Positions 1 to 7,991 of a stretch of DNA of 64,000 nucleotides are shown in pieces (position 1 is the stretch's first letter; the number at the start of each line of letters is the position of its first letter). A program made the translations under genes and the position numbers. A model generated the notes under the pieces. The model worked only from the letters and a program-made list of their open reading frames with translations, made no database searches and had not been told where the DNA came from. The DNA comes from Bacteroidales bacterium (GTDB taxonomy: Bacteria > Bacteroidota > Bacteroidia > Bacteroidales > Muribaculaceae), in NCBI GenBank assembly GCA_910575545.1, contig CAJTFH010000002.1, forward strand, positions 173,052-237,051, given 5' to 3'.

Positions 1-346
1 TGGCAAGGTGGCTGTAGCCGCGCAACCAGTAGGGAACTTCCTCCCATCCCCGGTCTCCGCCGTCGACCAGCCATGCGTTGTTGTTGCGGTCGAGCCATGC
101 GCTTATCTCTCCGAGGTGTCCGTTGAGTCCGTCGCGTTGCAGCTGGAGCTGTTTCAGCAGCCATCCTTCGGGTTTTATTGTTCCTACCGGCAGTTTCCCA
201 AGTGCCAGCGGGCGTAGGGCTGCGGTGTCGCTTGCCGCCGGTATGAAAGGGTGTTTCACTGTCTCGGTTTTAAATGCGGATGCGTGCCCACACGATGCGT
301 GCAGCAGCAACAGGGCTGAGGCTGCGCATGATACAAGATGTTTCAT
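1..346 (-). CDS. N-terminus of a secreted GH127-like (DUF1680-type) glycosidase, cut by window edge
   Basis: The reading frame opens at the ATG at 346 on the minus strand and runs off the left edge, leaving 115 codons. It begins with a hydrophobic signal peptide (MKHLVSCAASALLLL...) ending near HASA, so export to the periplasm or outer membrane is expected. After a short spacer come the segments KPEGWLLKQLQLQRDGLNGH and WLVDGGDRGWEEVPYWLRGY. These match my recollection of the start of the beta-L-arabinofuranosidase-like family (PF07944, GH127/146 relatives), which removes arabinofuranose from plant polysaccharides. The catalytic Cys/Glu region lies outside the window, so substrate and activity cannot be judged. 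No neighbouring polysaccharide-utilisation genes are visible on this side. Confidence 0.7.
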   Translation of the reverse strand, partial: MKHLVSCAASALLLLHASCGHASAFKTETVKHPFIPAASDTAALRPLALGKLPVGTIKPEGWLLKQLQLQRDGLNGHLGEISAWLDRNNNAWLVDGGDRGWEEVPYWLRGYSHLA

Positions 347-450
347 AAGGTGTTATGGTTAATGAGGGTGTGGATATATAGTATGGTCTTATGTGGTGGA
401 GGTCGTTTGGGCCATAATCGTTTCTTTGATGCTTTCTGAGTGACGGCATT

Positions 451-620
451 CAACCACATCTGCCGGCCTGTATGCGGTTGGCAGATGAGGCTTTATAGGG
501 GCACCGGCGATGCTGCGGTATTGGACGCGGCTTGCCAACCACATCTGCCGGCCTGTATGCGGTTGGCAGATGAGGCTTTATAGGGGCACCGGCGATGCTG
601 CGGTATTGGACGCGGCTTGC
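451..620. repeat. Perfect 85-bp tandem duplication
   Basis: The unit at 451-535 is repeated without a mismatch at 536-620. Each unit carries an inverted repeat (CATCTGCC, about 15 nt, GGCAGATG), so the region would form two identical hairpins in series. The perfect identity suggests a recent duplication. A 16-bp stretch leading into the first unit (CGGCATTCAACCACAT, 444-459) occurs again at 6089-6104, also in an intergenic spot. Confidence 0.9.
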
Positions 621-1036
621 ATTCAATTGGCCACAAATCCTCCGAGCGCCACAGGGACGGATGCCGCGCAACTGTAGGCGCGGGCGAATTGCTGGAGCAC
701 TTGTATGGTTGATTTGCGGGGCGCCGGCATTCTGCGTTGCTGGTGTTTGGCCGATTTGATGCCGGCGGGGATTAACGGGGTAGAGACATTCTTCATAGGC
801 AATGATGTGAGAATTTCGTAGTGTTTGACACTGGTTTGAGTTTGACCGGAATGTTGGCAAGTAGCGATTTAAGGCGATAATAATCATCTCAAATACATCA
901 GTATAACGTTTTGAGACGCAGTTTATTTTGTTTTGTCCATGAAAAAAACTCGGCGGCGTGGCAACGACGTGTGGATGCTATTATTGTGCCTTGGTGGTAA
1001 AAAAGTGTAAAAATCCGGAGTTTATGCATGTTATTG

Positions 1037-1068
1037 TTTGGCGGTTACGGAAAACTTTCTTAACTTTG
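1037..1068 (+). promoter_or_regulatory. Bacteroidota promoter of the sigma-factor gene
   Basis: A -33 box TTTG (1037-1040) is followed after 20 nt by the -7 box TAACTTTG (1061-1068). This fits the Bacteroidota primary sigma consensus. Transcription would start near 1075, giving a leader of about 130 nt before the start codon. Confidence 0.7.
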
Positions 1069-1207
1069 CATTAATAGATGGCGACAGAATAGCCGTCAGG
1101 ATATTATTAAAGTGTCTTTAACCGCATTTAAATTGCATAATTGCTAACTAAAAACAGATTGCCTATCGCAGAAATCTTTACCTAATCTTAAATAATACAC
1201 ACTCTAC

Positions 1208-1798
1208 ATGCAGAAAATGACAAAGCTGACCGACGAAAAGTTGGTGACTGCATATGCAAGCGGTGACAACAAGGCTTTCGATGCGCTTTTGAAGCGCCAC
1301 CAGGCTCGTGTTTTCACATATATATTCAATATCGTCAAGAATAAGGACGTGGCCGACGACATCTTCCAGGAGACTTTCGTCAAGGCTATTATGACCATAA
1401 AGCAGGGGCGTTATACTGATGCCGGAAAATTCTCGGCCTGGATTACGCGCATTGCCCATAACCTTATTATTGATTATTTCCGGCAGGAAAAGAGCGAAAA
1501 CACGGTGTCGGTAGATAATGACGACACTGATGTTCTCAACCGTCGCGACCTGAGCGAAGAGAATATAGAAGATGTGATAGTCACAGGCCAGATTAACACG
1601 GATGTGCGCCGCATTATGGAGTCGCTCCCTCAATCTCAACGCGAGGTGTTGGAGATGCGTTTCTATCGCGACATGTCGTTTAAGGAAATAGCCGAAGCCA
1701 CTGATGTGAGCATCAATACTGCCCTTGGCCGTATGCGTTATGCGGTGCTTAACATGCGCCGTATCGCTTCAGAGAAGAACATAGTGCTGACCCGCTGA
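1208..1798 (+). CDS. Sigma-70 family (ECF-type) RNA polymerase sigma factor
   Basis: This 196-aa protein has the two-domain layout of short sigma factors. Region 2 lies at roughly residues 20-95 and includes DVADDIFQETFVKA and FSAWITRIAHNLIIDYFR, the core-binding and -10-recognition helices. Region 4 at roughly 130-185 carries LPQSQREVLEMRFYRDMSFK and a helix-turn-helix ending in NTALGRMRYAVLNMR. It would direct RNA polymerase to a dedicated promoter set. No anti-sigma gene is adjacent, and the gene stands alone in front of tRNA-Ser, which resembles the stand-alone sigma factors common in Bacteroidales rather than the SusCD-linked type. A second in-frame ATG at 1217 is an alternative start. 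The long leader after its promoter leaves room for post-transcriptional control. Confidence 0.9.
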   Translation: MQKMTKLTDEKLVTAYASGDNKAFDALLKRHQARVFTYIFNIVKNKDVADDIFQETFVKAIMTIKQGRYTDAGKFSAWITRIAHNLIIDYFRQEKSENTVSVDNDDTDVLNRRDLSEENIEDVIVTGQINTDVRRIMESLPQSQREVLEMRFYRDMSFKEIAEATDVSINTALGRMRYAVLNMRRIASEKNIVLTR

Positions 1799-1907
1799 GG
1801 CCGTGTGATATTTTGTGTTCAAGGCATAATGGTGTAAGCCGATATGCTTAAGATGTGCTGAAGATATGCAGAATATTCTGAATTGGGCTGTAAAATCGCA
1901 TTGACTT

Positions 1908-1938
1908 TTTGGCGTTTCGGGAAAAATAGCTATCTTTG
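1908..1938 (+). promoter_or_regulatory. Promoter of tRNA-Ser
   Basis: TTTG at 1908-1911 and TATCTTTG at 1931-1938 are separated by 19 nt, matching the -33/-7 pattern. It lies about 50 nt ahead of the mature tRNA. Confidence 0.7.
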
Positions 1939-1990
1939 CACCCTGTAAAACCGCCGGAAGGCTTTCATATCGGGGCTTGGAGGTGGAATT

Positions 1991-2078
1991 GGAGTGATGC
2001 TCGAGTGGCTGAAGAGGCACGCCTGGAAAGCGTGTAACCGTCAAAAGCGGTTCGCGAGTTCGAATCTCGCTCACTCCG
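1991..2078 (+). tRNA. tRNA-Ser(GGA)
   Basis: The acceptor stem GGAGTGA (1991-1997) pairs with TCACTCC (2071-2077), followed by a G discriminator. The anticodon arm CACGC/GCGTG encloses loop CTGGAAA, so the anticodon is GGA and the tRNA reads UCC/UCU serine codons. A long variable arm (CCGTCAAAAGCGG region) and the T-loop GTTCGAATC are typical of type II tRNA-Ser. CCA is not encoded. A strong terminator follows directly. Confidence 0.95.
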
Positions 2079-2088
2079 CCTTAATCAG

Positions 2089-2133
2089 CAGAACAGGAAC
2101 GAGTTATGATGGACTCGTTCCTGTTCTGTTTTT
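2089..2133 (+). terminator. Rho-independent terminator of tRNA-Ser
   Basis: Perfect 16-bp arms (CAGAACAGGAACGAGT at 2089-2104 and its complement at 2113-2128) enclose an 8-nt loop and are followed by a run of five T. Confidence 0.92.
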
Positions 2134-2149
2134 CAGGGGCGAATGCGGG

Positions 2150-2563
2150 TCAGAGCAGGGATTCGCGCCCGGTTATGACTGCATCGGTCATTGTGTAGCC
2201 GTCGAGACTCCCTTCTTTGGCCTGGATGCAGATATAGACGAGGCTGGCGGTTTCTGAGGTGTTCCGGAGGTTGCGGTCGCAATTGGTGGCCACGCGTATT
2301 ATCGAGCCTTCTGCAATTGAGAATACGTCGCTGTTGACTTGGAAGCTTCCTTCGCCGGATAAAATGATGTAGTTCTCTTCGTTTGCTTTGTGGCTGTGGA
2401 AGAATGGCACGGCTTGGCCGGGTTCGAGTGTTCCGAAAGAAATTTCGCATGAGGTTTCTTTGAGTTCATCTTTAATGAAGACTTTTCCATTGAAACCGTT
2501 GATAGATCCTACGGTGGCGTGGGAGAATTTTTCACCTTCGCCGAGTTTTCGCAATTCAGACAT
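2150..2563 (-). CDS. Small cupin-domain protein
   Basis: This 137-aa single-domain protein carries a clear cupin motif 1 at about residues 51-70. GQAVPFFHSHKANEENYIIL has the H-x-H...E metal ligands, followed by SGEGSF. Motif 2 (EGSIIRVATNCDRN) is degenerate and lacks the usual second His in the standard place. Such one-domain cupins can be metal-dependent enzymes or small-molecule binders, and the substrate cannot be read from sequence. It is transcribed divergently from the HxlR regulator at 2701 over a 137-bp shared promoter region, so regulation by that protein is the natural inference. Its 3' end faces the tRNA-Ser terminator. Confidence 0.85.
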   Translation of the reverse strand: MSELRKLGEGEKFSHATVGSINGFNGKVFIKDELKETSCEISFGTLEPGQAVPFFHSHKANEENYIILSGEGSFQVNSDVFSIAEGSIIRVATNCDRNLRNTSETASLVYICIQAKEGSLDGYTMTDAVITGRESLL

Positions 2564-2605
2564 TTTGGTAGTTGTTTTTTATGTTATAATTTTGTGTCGG
2601 TGATG

Positions 2606-2637
2606 CAAAGTTATGATTGAAAATACGAATACACAAC
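2606..2637 (-). promoter_or_regulatory. Promoter of the cupin gene
   Basis: On the minus strand TAACTTTG (complement of 2606-2613) is preceded after 20 nt by GTTG (complement of 2634-2637), one base off the TTTG box. A plus-strand TAATTTTG lies just beside it at 2587-2594 and could serve the HxlR gene, so the two promoters would overlap back to back. Confidence 0.55.
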
Positions 2638-2700
2638 AAGTTACCAATGAGATACCTGATTACTTCGGGGTGACTTTTGCTGTGTGTCAGATTGGAAAAA

Positions 2701-3042
2701 ATGGATGAACGTCTAAAAAAATATTCCGATGTGGAGCATTGCCCGGTGCGCAATGTGATTGCCCATTTCAGCACCAAATGGGGGCTGCTGGTCCTTTCGA
2801 TGCTTGGAGAGATGCGGTCCATGAGGTTTAATGAGATTCTGCATACCTTGCCTGACATATCGCCCAAGGTGCTGAGTTTTACTTTGAAAAGTCTGGAAAC
2901 TGATGGCCTTGTAGTGCGGAAAGCTTATCCCTCCGTGCCTCCTAAAGTTGAGTATTCCATAACTGCCAAGGGTGATTCTCTGATGCCGATTATAGGAAGT
3001 CTGGTAAGCTGGGGCGTGTCGCAGCTTGGGCGGCCGAATTGA
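2701..3042 (+). CDS. HxlR-family winged-helix transcriptional regulator
   Basis: The 113-aa protein starts best at ATG 2701 (MDERLKKYSD); an upstream in-frame ATG at 2677 would add eight residues. CPVRNVIAHFSTKWGLLVLS with the following LGEMRSMRFNEILHTLPDIS and SPKVLSFTLKSLETDGLVVR form the canonical HxlR (PF01638) winged helix: a near-N-terminal Cys, the KW motif, then the recognition helix and wing (PPKVEYSITAKGDSL). HxlR proteins are usually dimeric regulators responding to oxidants, aldehydes or aromatic compounds, and the conserved Cys in CPVRN is the residue modified in redox-sensing members. Control of the divergent cupin gene is inferred from the layout. Confidence 0.9.
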   Translation: MDERLKKYSDVEHCPVRNVIAHFSTKWGLLVLSMLGEMRSMRFNEILHTLPDISPKVLSFTLKSLETDGLVVRKAYPSVPPKVEYSITAKGDSLMPIIGSLVSWGVSQLGRPN

Positions 3043-3052
3043 TTCGGGTGTT

Positions 3053-3349
3053 ATGGATATGACGCGGATAGAGAAAGAGAAGCGTGTGGTTGAGCTGATG
3101 ATAAGGCTTTATTGCCGGAAGAAGGAGGGGAACAGTGTTATGTGCGGCGAATGTGCACGGTTGCTGGAATATGCCTGTGCACGTCTAGACCGTTGCCCGT
3201 TTGGAGATGGGAAGGGGTCGTGCAGCCGCTGCCGGGTGCATTGCTATGCTCCGGCAATGCGCGGGCGAATAAGGGAAGTTATGCGTTTTGCCGGGCCGCG
3301 TATGATTCTCTATTATCCTCTGGAGGCTCTGAGGCACATGTTTAAGTAG
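3053..3349 (+). CDS. ygbA: YgbA-family (nitrous-oxide-stimulated promoter family) protein
   Basis: The protein is 98 aa from ATG 3053, only 10 nt after the HxlR stop codon, so the two genes are probably co-transcribed. It has the YgbA (PF11756) cysteine pattern: YCRKK, CGECARLLEYAC, RLDRCPFGDGKGSCSRCRVH and CYAPAMRGRIREVMRFAGPR. That gives nine cysteines in fewer than 100 residues, suggesting a metal or Fe-S site. In enterobacteria the gene is under NsrR control and linked to recovery from nitrosative stress; the biochemical activity is not settled. Pairing with an HxlR regulator here suggests a redox or nitrosative-stress mini-operon, which is inference. Confidence 0.85.
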   Translation: MDMTRIEKEKRVVELMIRLYCRKKEGNSVMCGECARLLEYACARLDRCPFGDGKGSCSRCRVHCYAPAMRGRIREVMRFAGPRMILYYPLEALRHMFK

Positions 3350-3352
3350 CTT

Positions 3353-3383
3353 TTTGCCAAGTGGCGGATATTGAGTATCTTTG
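3353..3383 (+). promoter_or_regulatory. Promoter of the ArgC-like gene
   Basis: TTTG (3353-3356) and TATCTTTG (3376-3383) are 19 nt apart. The predicted start near 3390 rules out translation from the upstream in-frame ATG at 3371 and supports the start at 3461. Confidence 0.7.
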
Positions 3384-3460
3384 CGGATGTTTGTTTTCGG
3401 ACCGGTGGAGATTTGCTGCCCCTCCCTGGCAAACACCGTTGTAATTTCTATGCCGACAAA

Positions 3461-4501
3461 ATGATTAAGATAGGAATCACCGGGGCCCATACAACTGCCG
3501 CCGGGGAATTGATTAGAATTCTTATAAACCATCCCGATGTTGTTTTAATGACTGTGGCCTCGGAAGAGGTGGCCGGTCTGCGGGTCGATATGCTCCACCG
3601 TGGTCTGACGGGCGATACGGATATGTGTGTGGTGCCGTCGCTTGACCCGTCGGGACATGATGCTGTGTTTCTTTGTGGGGAGCCCTGGGAGGCGCGCCGT
3701 TGGATGGAGATGTATGCCGATGTGCTGGATGCTGATGAAGAACACCGGGTGCGTGTCATAGATTTGACCGGTGCGTTCCGCGATGGGGCTTTCGGCATGG
3801 TCTACGGTTTGCCGGAGCATAACCGCAAGGCGTTGGTCAGGGGTGCGACCAGGGCATCGTTGCCGTCGCCGGCTGCGATGGCGGTAGCATTGGCTCTGAT
3901 TCCCTTGGCAAAGAATATGCTGATTCAGGGGCCGGTTACGGCATCAGCGGCGATAGCGTCTGCCGAAAATGTTTCATCAGGTATACCGGATTCTCCGGAT
4001 GCGAAAGGCGATGTTGCGGTTTCAACCCGCCTCGATCCGATTGCCCCGATTGAAAACCGGCCCGACGGCGATGATGCCGCCAGGGAGGTTACCAGGTTGT
4101 TGCGCCAGATCCAACCCTCGTTTGCATGGTCGGTGTCGCTCAGCATAAGCCGTGACCAGAAATTCCCGCGTGGCATTATAGCCACGGTCGACACTCCCGC
4201 CTCGCTGCCGTTGGCAGAGTTGTGCCGGAGATATGACGAGGCATATGATGATCATAATTTCACATATCTCCTTGACCGGATGCCGACCCCGGCCGATGTG
4301 GCTAATACAAACAAATGTCTGCTCCATCTGGCTTATCCTTCAAATGATCCGGACGTTCTCTCGGCATCGCCATCATTGAGGGTTGTTTCTGTTATTGACA
4401 ATCTGTTGAAAGGGTCGGCCGGTAATGCGGTGCATTGCCTGAATCTGCTTTTCGGCCTGTCGGAACGCACGGGGCTGGCCTTGAAAGCATCGGCTTACTG
4501 A
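3461..4501 (+). CDS. ArgC-like protein lacking the catalytic Cys and His
   Basis: The 346-aa protein has the N-acetyl-gamma-glutamyl-phosphate reductase fold: an N-terminal nucleotide-binding start (MIKIGITGAHTTAAGELIRI), the conserved YGLPEHNRKAL, then PSFAWSVS, ANTNKCLLHLA and VIDNLLKGSAGNAVHCLNLL near the end. In true ArgC the segment after the glycine-rich domain reads NPGCYPT, with the acyl-thioester Cys. Here it is SLPSPAAMAVAL (about residue 133). The second catalytic region (H-x-PE) is replaced by ENRPDGDDA. The scaffold is kept but both chemistry residues are gone, so it should not carry out the arginine-pathway reaction. No other arginine genes are adjacent. It may bind a related ligand or have a new reaction. 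Confidence 0.75.
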   Translation: MIKIGITGAHTTAAGELIRILINHPDVVLMTVASEEVAGLRVDMLHRGLTGDTDMCVVPSLDPSGHDAVFLCGEPWEARRWMEMYADVLDADEEHRVRVIDLTGAFRDGAFGMVYGLPEHNRKALVRGATRASLPSPAAMAVALALIPLAKNMLIQGPVTASAAIASAENVSSGIPDSPDAKGDVAVSTRLDPIAPIENRPDGDDAAREVTRLLRQIQPSFAWSVSLSISRDQKFPRGIIATVDTPASLPLAELCRRYDEAYDDHNFTYLLDRMPTPADVANTNKCLLHLAYPSNDPDVLSASPSLRVVSVIDNLLKGSAGNAVHCLNLLFGLSERTGLALKASAY

Positions 4502-4553
4502 CATGTGGGTATGCAGGCCTGCATGTGATTGTTGAAAAAAGATGTGGAGAGGG

Positions 4554-4585
4554 GTTGCATGTGACAATGGCATTTTGTAATTTTG
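4554..4585 (+). promoter_or_regulatory. Promoter of the DUF1846 gene
   Basis: GTTG (4554-4557, one base off TTTG) and TAATTTTG (4578-4585) are 20 nt apart. The start site would fall at about 4591, only a few bases before the ATG at 4595, so the mRNA is nearly leaderless. Confidence 0.6.
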
Positions 4586-4594
4586 TAATCCGTT

Positions 4595-6058
4595 ATGAAA
4601 TACGGTTTTGACAACGAGAAATATCTCAAAATCCAGTCCGAACACATCAAGGAGCGTATAGCGCAGTTCGGCAACAAACTTTATCTTGAGCTGGGGGGTA
4701 AACTTTTTGATGACCATCATGCGAGCCGTGTGCTCCCCGGTTTCCAACCCGACAGTAAGCTGCGTATGCTCAGCCAGTTGAGCGACCATGCTGAAATCGT
4801 GATTGTGATCAGTGCCATCGATATTGAGAAAAACAAGGTTCGTAATGACCTTGGAATAACCTACGATATGGATGTGTTGCGTCTGCGCACGGAGTTCCAG
4901 AACCGGGGGTTCCTTGTAGGTTCGGTCGTTATAACCCACTACAATGGCCAAAGCAGTGCCGATGCTTTCCGCAAGCGTCTGGAGCGCATGGGCATCACCA
5001 CCTATTATCATTATACGATTGACGGTTATCCGACAAATGTTGCCCTGATTGATTCTGATGAGGGTTTTGGCCGTAACGACTATGTGGAAACAAGCCGTCC
5101 GTTGGTTATCGTGACAGCTCCTGGCCCCGGCAGTGGCAAAATGGCGGTGTGCCTAAGCCAGCTTTATAATGAGCATAAGCGTGGCATCGAAGCCGGTTAT
5201 GCCAAATTCGAGACCTTCCCGGTGTGGAACCTGCCTTTGAAGCATCCCGTAAATATAGCCTATGAGGCGGCCACTGCCGACCTCAATGATGTGAACATGA
5301 TTGATCCGTTCCACCTTGAGGCTTACGGAAAAACAGCCATCAATTATAACCGCGACATTGAGATATTCCCGGTGTTGAATGCATTGTTTGAGGGCATCTA
5401 TGGCGAAAACCCCTACAAATCACCAACTGATATGGGAGTGAACATGGTGGGGTTCTGCATAAACGATGACGAAGTTTGCCGCGATGCATCGAAAAACGAG
5501 ATTATCCGCCGCTATTACACTGCACTGAACCAGATGGCACTCGGCGGGTGCAATGATGCCGAAGTCAATAAAATCGGGTTACTGTTCAAACAAGCCAAGA
5601 TAGACACCACCTACCGCAAGACGACAGTTGCCGCCAAAGAGCGGGCCGAAAGTAGCGGTCGAGCCTGTTCGGCCATCGAACTTGCCGACGGCACAATCAT
5701 AACCGCAGAGTCAGGCGACCTGCTCGGCCCGAGTGCGGCTCTTATTCTCAACGCCGTAAAGCATCTGGCAGGAATCGACCACGCGGTGAAACTGATACCG
5801 CAGCATATGATTGAGCCTATCCAGCACACCAAGATAAACTATCTGCGGAGCAACAACCCGCGTCTGCATACCGACGAGGTTCTGGTGGCGCTTTCGGTGC
5901 TCAGCACCCACGACGAAAACTGCCGCCGTGCGCTTGAGATGCTGCCACAGCTCAACGGCTGCCAGGTCCACTCCACTGTGATGCTCGGCGAGGTAGACCG
6001 CAAAATCTTCAAGAAACTCGGCGTAGGCCTAACCTGCGACCCGGCCCGCAAACGCTGA
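4595..6058 (+). CDS. DUF1846 family protein
   Basis: At 487 aa this matches the full length of the DUF1846 family (PF08903). It opens with the conserved KYGFDNEKYLKIQSEHIKER and continues with a nucleotide-binding-like domain containing VIVISAIDIEKNKVRNDLGI. The segment VIVTAPGPGSGKMAVCLSQL (about residues 170-190) looks like a P-loop. The C-terminal half includes KINYLRSNNPRLHTDEVLVA. Structures of relatives exist, but I know of no firmly assigned reaction. It is a cytosolic monocistronic gene with its own near-leaderless promoter and a hairpin just downstream. Confidence 0.85.
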   Translation: MKYGFDNEKYLKIQSEHIKERIAQFGNKLYLELGGKLFDDHHASRVLPGFQPDSKLRMLSQLSDHAEIVIVISAIDIEKNKVRNDLGITYDMDVLRLRTEFQNRGFLVGSVVITHYNGQSSADAFRKRLERMGITTYYHYTIDGYPTNVALIDSDEGFGRNDYVETSRPLVIVTAPGPGSGKMAVCLSQLYNEHKRGIEAGYAKFETFPVWNLPLKHPVNIAYEAATADLNDVNMIDPFHLEAYGKTAINYNRDIEIFPVLNALFEGIYGENPYKSPTDMGVNMVGFCINDDEVCRDASKNEIIRRYYTALNQMALGGCNDAEVNKIGLLFKQAKIDTTYRKTTVAAKERAESSGRACSAIELADGTIITAESGDLLGPSAALILNAVKHLAGIDHAVKLIPQHMIEPIQHTKINYLRSNNPRLHTDEVLVALSVLSTHDENCRRALEMLPQLNGCQVHSTVMLGEVDRKIFKKLGVGLTCDPARKR

Positions 6059-6111
6059 CGCAACCGATAGCGAAAGAATCACTGCCAGCGGCATTCAACC
6101 ACATGACAGGG

Positions 6112-6136
6112 GGGGCAAATAAAGTTTATTTGCCCC
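6112..6136. terminator. Bidirectional hairpin between convergent genes
   Basis: GGGGCAAATAAA (6112-6123) and TTTATTTGCCCC (6125-6136) are perfect 12-bp arms around one base. The hairpin sits between the DUF1846 gene and the leftward AlbA_2 gene. The arm sequence TTTATTTGCCC recurs three times within the coding end of the neighbouring gene (about 6367-6402). Confidence 0.6.
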
Positions 6137-6171
6137 TGACTGTGTTATTTAGTTTGATAGCTCTAATGAGT

Positions 6172-7840
6172 TTAATATTTATGACTTATTTCCCAATATC
6201 CCGTTTTATTCGATCCTTTGTGTTGTATATTCAACCATGACTGCGACTTATCTATCAGATGTCTGACGGCTTTGACACTTAAACCGGTCTCTTCCGCAAT
6301 CTCTTTGATACTCGCGTGAGGGTTATCCACCATAAACAAAAGAGTATCCTTCTGTTGGGCAGATAAATTTATTTGCCCTTTTATTTGCCCTTTTATTTGC
6401 CCATCATTTGAGTCTGATAAAACAGAACTTTGTATTAATGAATTTAATGGGAAATTTGCCACAAGGGAGAGTGTGAGCCAGACTTCGTGGACATCGGGCA
6501 ATTCTTGAAGAACGGGACGTTGGTAACCGAGTGTTTCCCATGAACAGAGTATTTTTTGGAATCCGGAGCCGATGTTATCCCCGTAGCCTATCATTCTCCA
6601 CATCTTTTGGATATTGCGGTTACGGGCATGGGTGAAATCTCCTTGATATATACGCTCGACGGCAATACGCAGAGTGCCGGGATTACGGAGTATAATGGCT
6701 TTGTCGCGCCGGTCTATTCTCAACACCCCTTCTGCCTGAAAGTCGGAATAGGTCACGGCATTTATTATTGCCTCGCGTACACCATCGTATAATTGTCCTC
6801 CGTCTCGACGTGTACCCCCAACGAGTCTGCCCTCCGATGGCATGGTGAACAGCAGTTTACGCATCGTCAAGGTCACGAAGTTGTATAGATTGTTTTCCCA
6901 GCGCCCGTCATATGTAAGACGGTCGTTCCATTTCAAATCTCCTCCAGGCTCGACACCTCTCAAATCAAGATAGTCCATGCGGAATGTTGGAAAACGCTTC
7001 TCAACCGGAGTGCCTTTGCCAAACATCAATAGCCCTGCAACAGTTAAACCTTCTGTGCCTTTATGGCGGTCATAGTCATAGCCGCCCATTTTGTAAAGGA
7101 ATTCTTTATTGGTAAGATTCTTATACAATAGTTCGGTAAAATTTGCATATTCAATTGAATATCAATAAGATGCAGCAACAATTCAATATCAATGCAAACT
7201 ATTGTGTATCAGTGCGATACAGCTATGCCTGCTCAAAAATTACCGAACTGTTGTTATATGTATGTCCAGGATTGGCGGTGTCGAATACCTGACGATAGCC
7301 ACGCAGCGTTTCATCGTCAATGTCACTCATGTTGTAATGTTCCAAGATTTGAGCGTCAATATCATCTGAACTGTCACGAATCATCATAGCCAGCTCCTCA
7401 CGGTTAAGGCGACGGTCACCTTCGTGTGTGCGTTTGAAAGAACCATCGCGTATATCATCGTTGATATAGACAGGTTTTTTGTGATAATCAGCCTCAGGCA
7501 CATTTATATAAATCACGTCCTTGCCATTTACAGGAACAATTCTGACGTCACTGTCAATCAGTATATCTCGGCTTACCTTCTGCCGATTGTTGAGCATATT
7601 GAAAAAATCAGTGACAATTTTATACGAATCATCAACGCCCGTAATCTCGAACCGAGAATCCATAGGCATATCATTATGCTCCGTCACACCTAGTAGAATC
7701 ACGCCACCGCGCGTATTGGCAAAAGCAGAATAAGTCTCCCACACCGACCTCGGCACAGAATCCCTACACGATTTCATCTCCAGCATCGAATGTTCACCTT
7801 CGTGCAGCAACCTAAGTATGTAGTCAGCAGTAATATTCAT
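6172..7840 (-). pseudogene. AlbA_2 (Schlafen-type) ATP-binding/HTH protein split by a MITE
   Basis: The N-terminal half (from ATG 7840) carries an AlbA_2 domain: LLHEGEHSMLEMKSCRDSVP, FANTRGGVILLGV, then KPVYINDDIRDGSFKRTHEG. The C-terminal half (6172-7120) carries LTVAGLLMFGKG, the ATPase-like DGVREAIINAVTYSDF, GSGFQKI, a GQIKGQIKGQIN linker and a winged helix (ASIKEIAEETGLSVKAVRHL). A 128-bp element (7126-7253) sits between them. Removing it and one copy of the TTATA duplication restores one frame reading PGHTYKNLTNKEFLYKMGG, so this is a recent clean interruption. The N-terminal fragment ends after about ten element-encoded residues, and the C-terminal frame has only a TTG inside the element as a start. 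Family members are ATP-dependent DNA/RNA-binding regulators or defence proteins. Confidence 0.88.
7126..7253. mobile_element. 128-bp MITE (family 1), copy 1
   Basis: The left end reads CAATAGTTCGGTAAAATTTG; the right end, reverse-complemented, reads CAACAGTTCGGTAATTTTTG. These are terminal inverted repeats with few mismatches. A direct repeat TTATA flanks the element (7121-7125 and 7254-7258). It codes for nothing and contains an internal palindrome (ATATTCAATTGAATAT). It is base-for-base identical to the copy at 30040-30167 and differs at three positions from the copy at 57073-57200. Its ends closely match those of the IS4-family element at 57207-58575. Confidence 0.92.
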
Positions 7841-7991
7841 GATGGTGCATTTTGCATTAACAACTTAAAGAATGCAGACTCTGCATTTATCTGTCCATCC
7901 CCCCAATAAACCATTATAACCTTTTAGCGTCTCGATATCGGGGATGGTTAATTGGAACGATATATGCGTTACTGATTTTATTTTTGATAAT

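Larger units (their letters stand above)
347..1207. other. 861-bp intergenic region with tandem repeat and sigma-factor promoter
   Basis: This spacer separates the leftward GH127-like gene from the rightward sigma-factor gene. It holds a perfect 85-bp tandem duplication (451-620) and, near its right end, a Bacteroidota-type promoter (1037-1068). An open frame on the minus strand (450-887) overlaps the duplication but has no family resemblance and a composition like translated noncoding DNA. I see nothing else convincing between 621 and 1030. Confidence 0.6.

Noticed and set aside
450..887. A 145-aa open frame on the minus strand
   Set aside because: It covers the 85-bp tandem duplication, has Arg/Pro/Gln-rich composition typical of antisense noncoding DNA, no family resemblance and no promoter.
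939..1010. A 23-codon frame starting MKKTRRRGND
   Set aside because: Plausible small membrane peptide, but without a good promoter or any comparison its coding status cannot be supported.
6172..7128. The C-terminal AlbA_2 half as an independent gene
   Set aside because: Its only start is a TTG within the MITE, and removal of the MITE restores a single frame with the upstream half.
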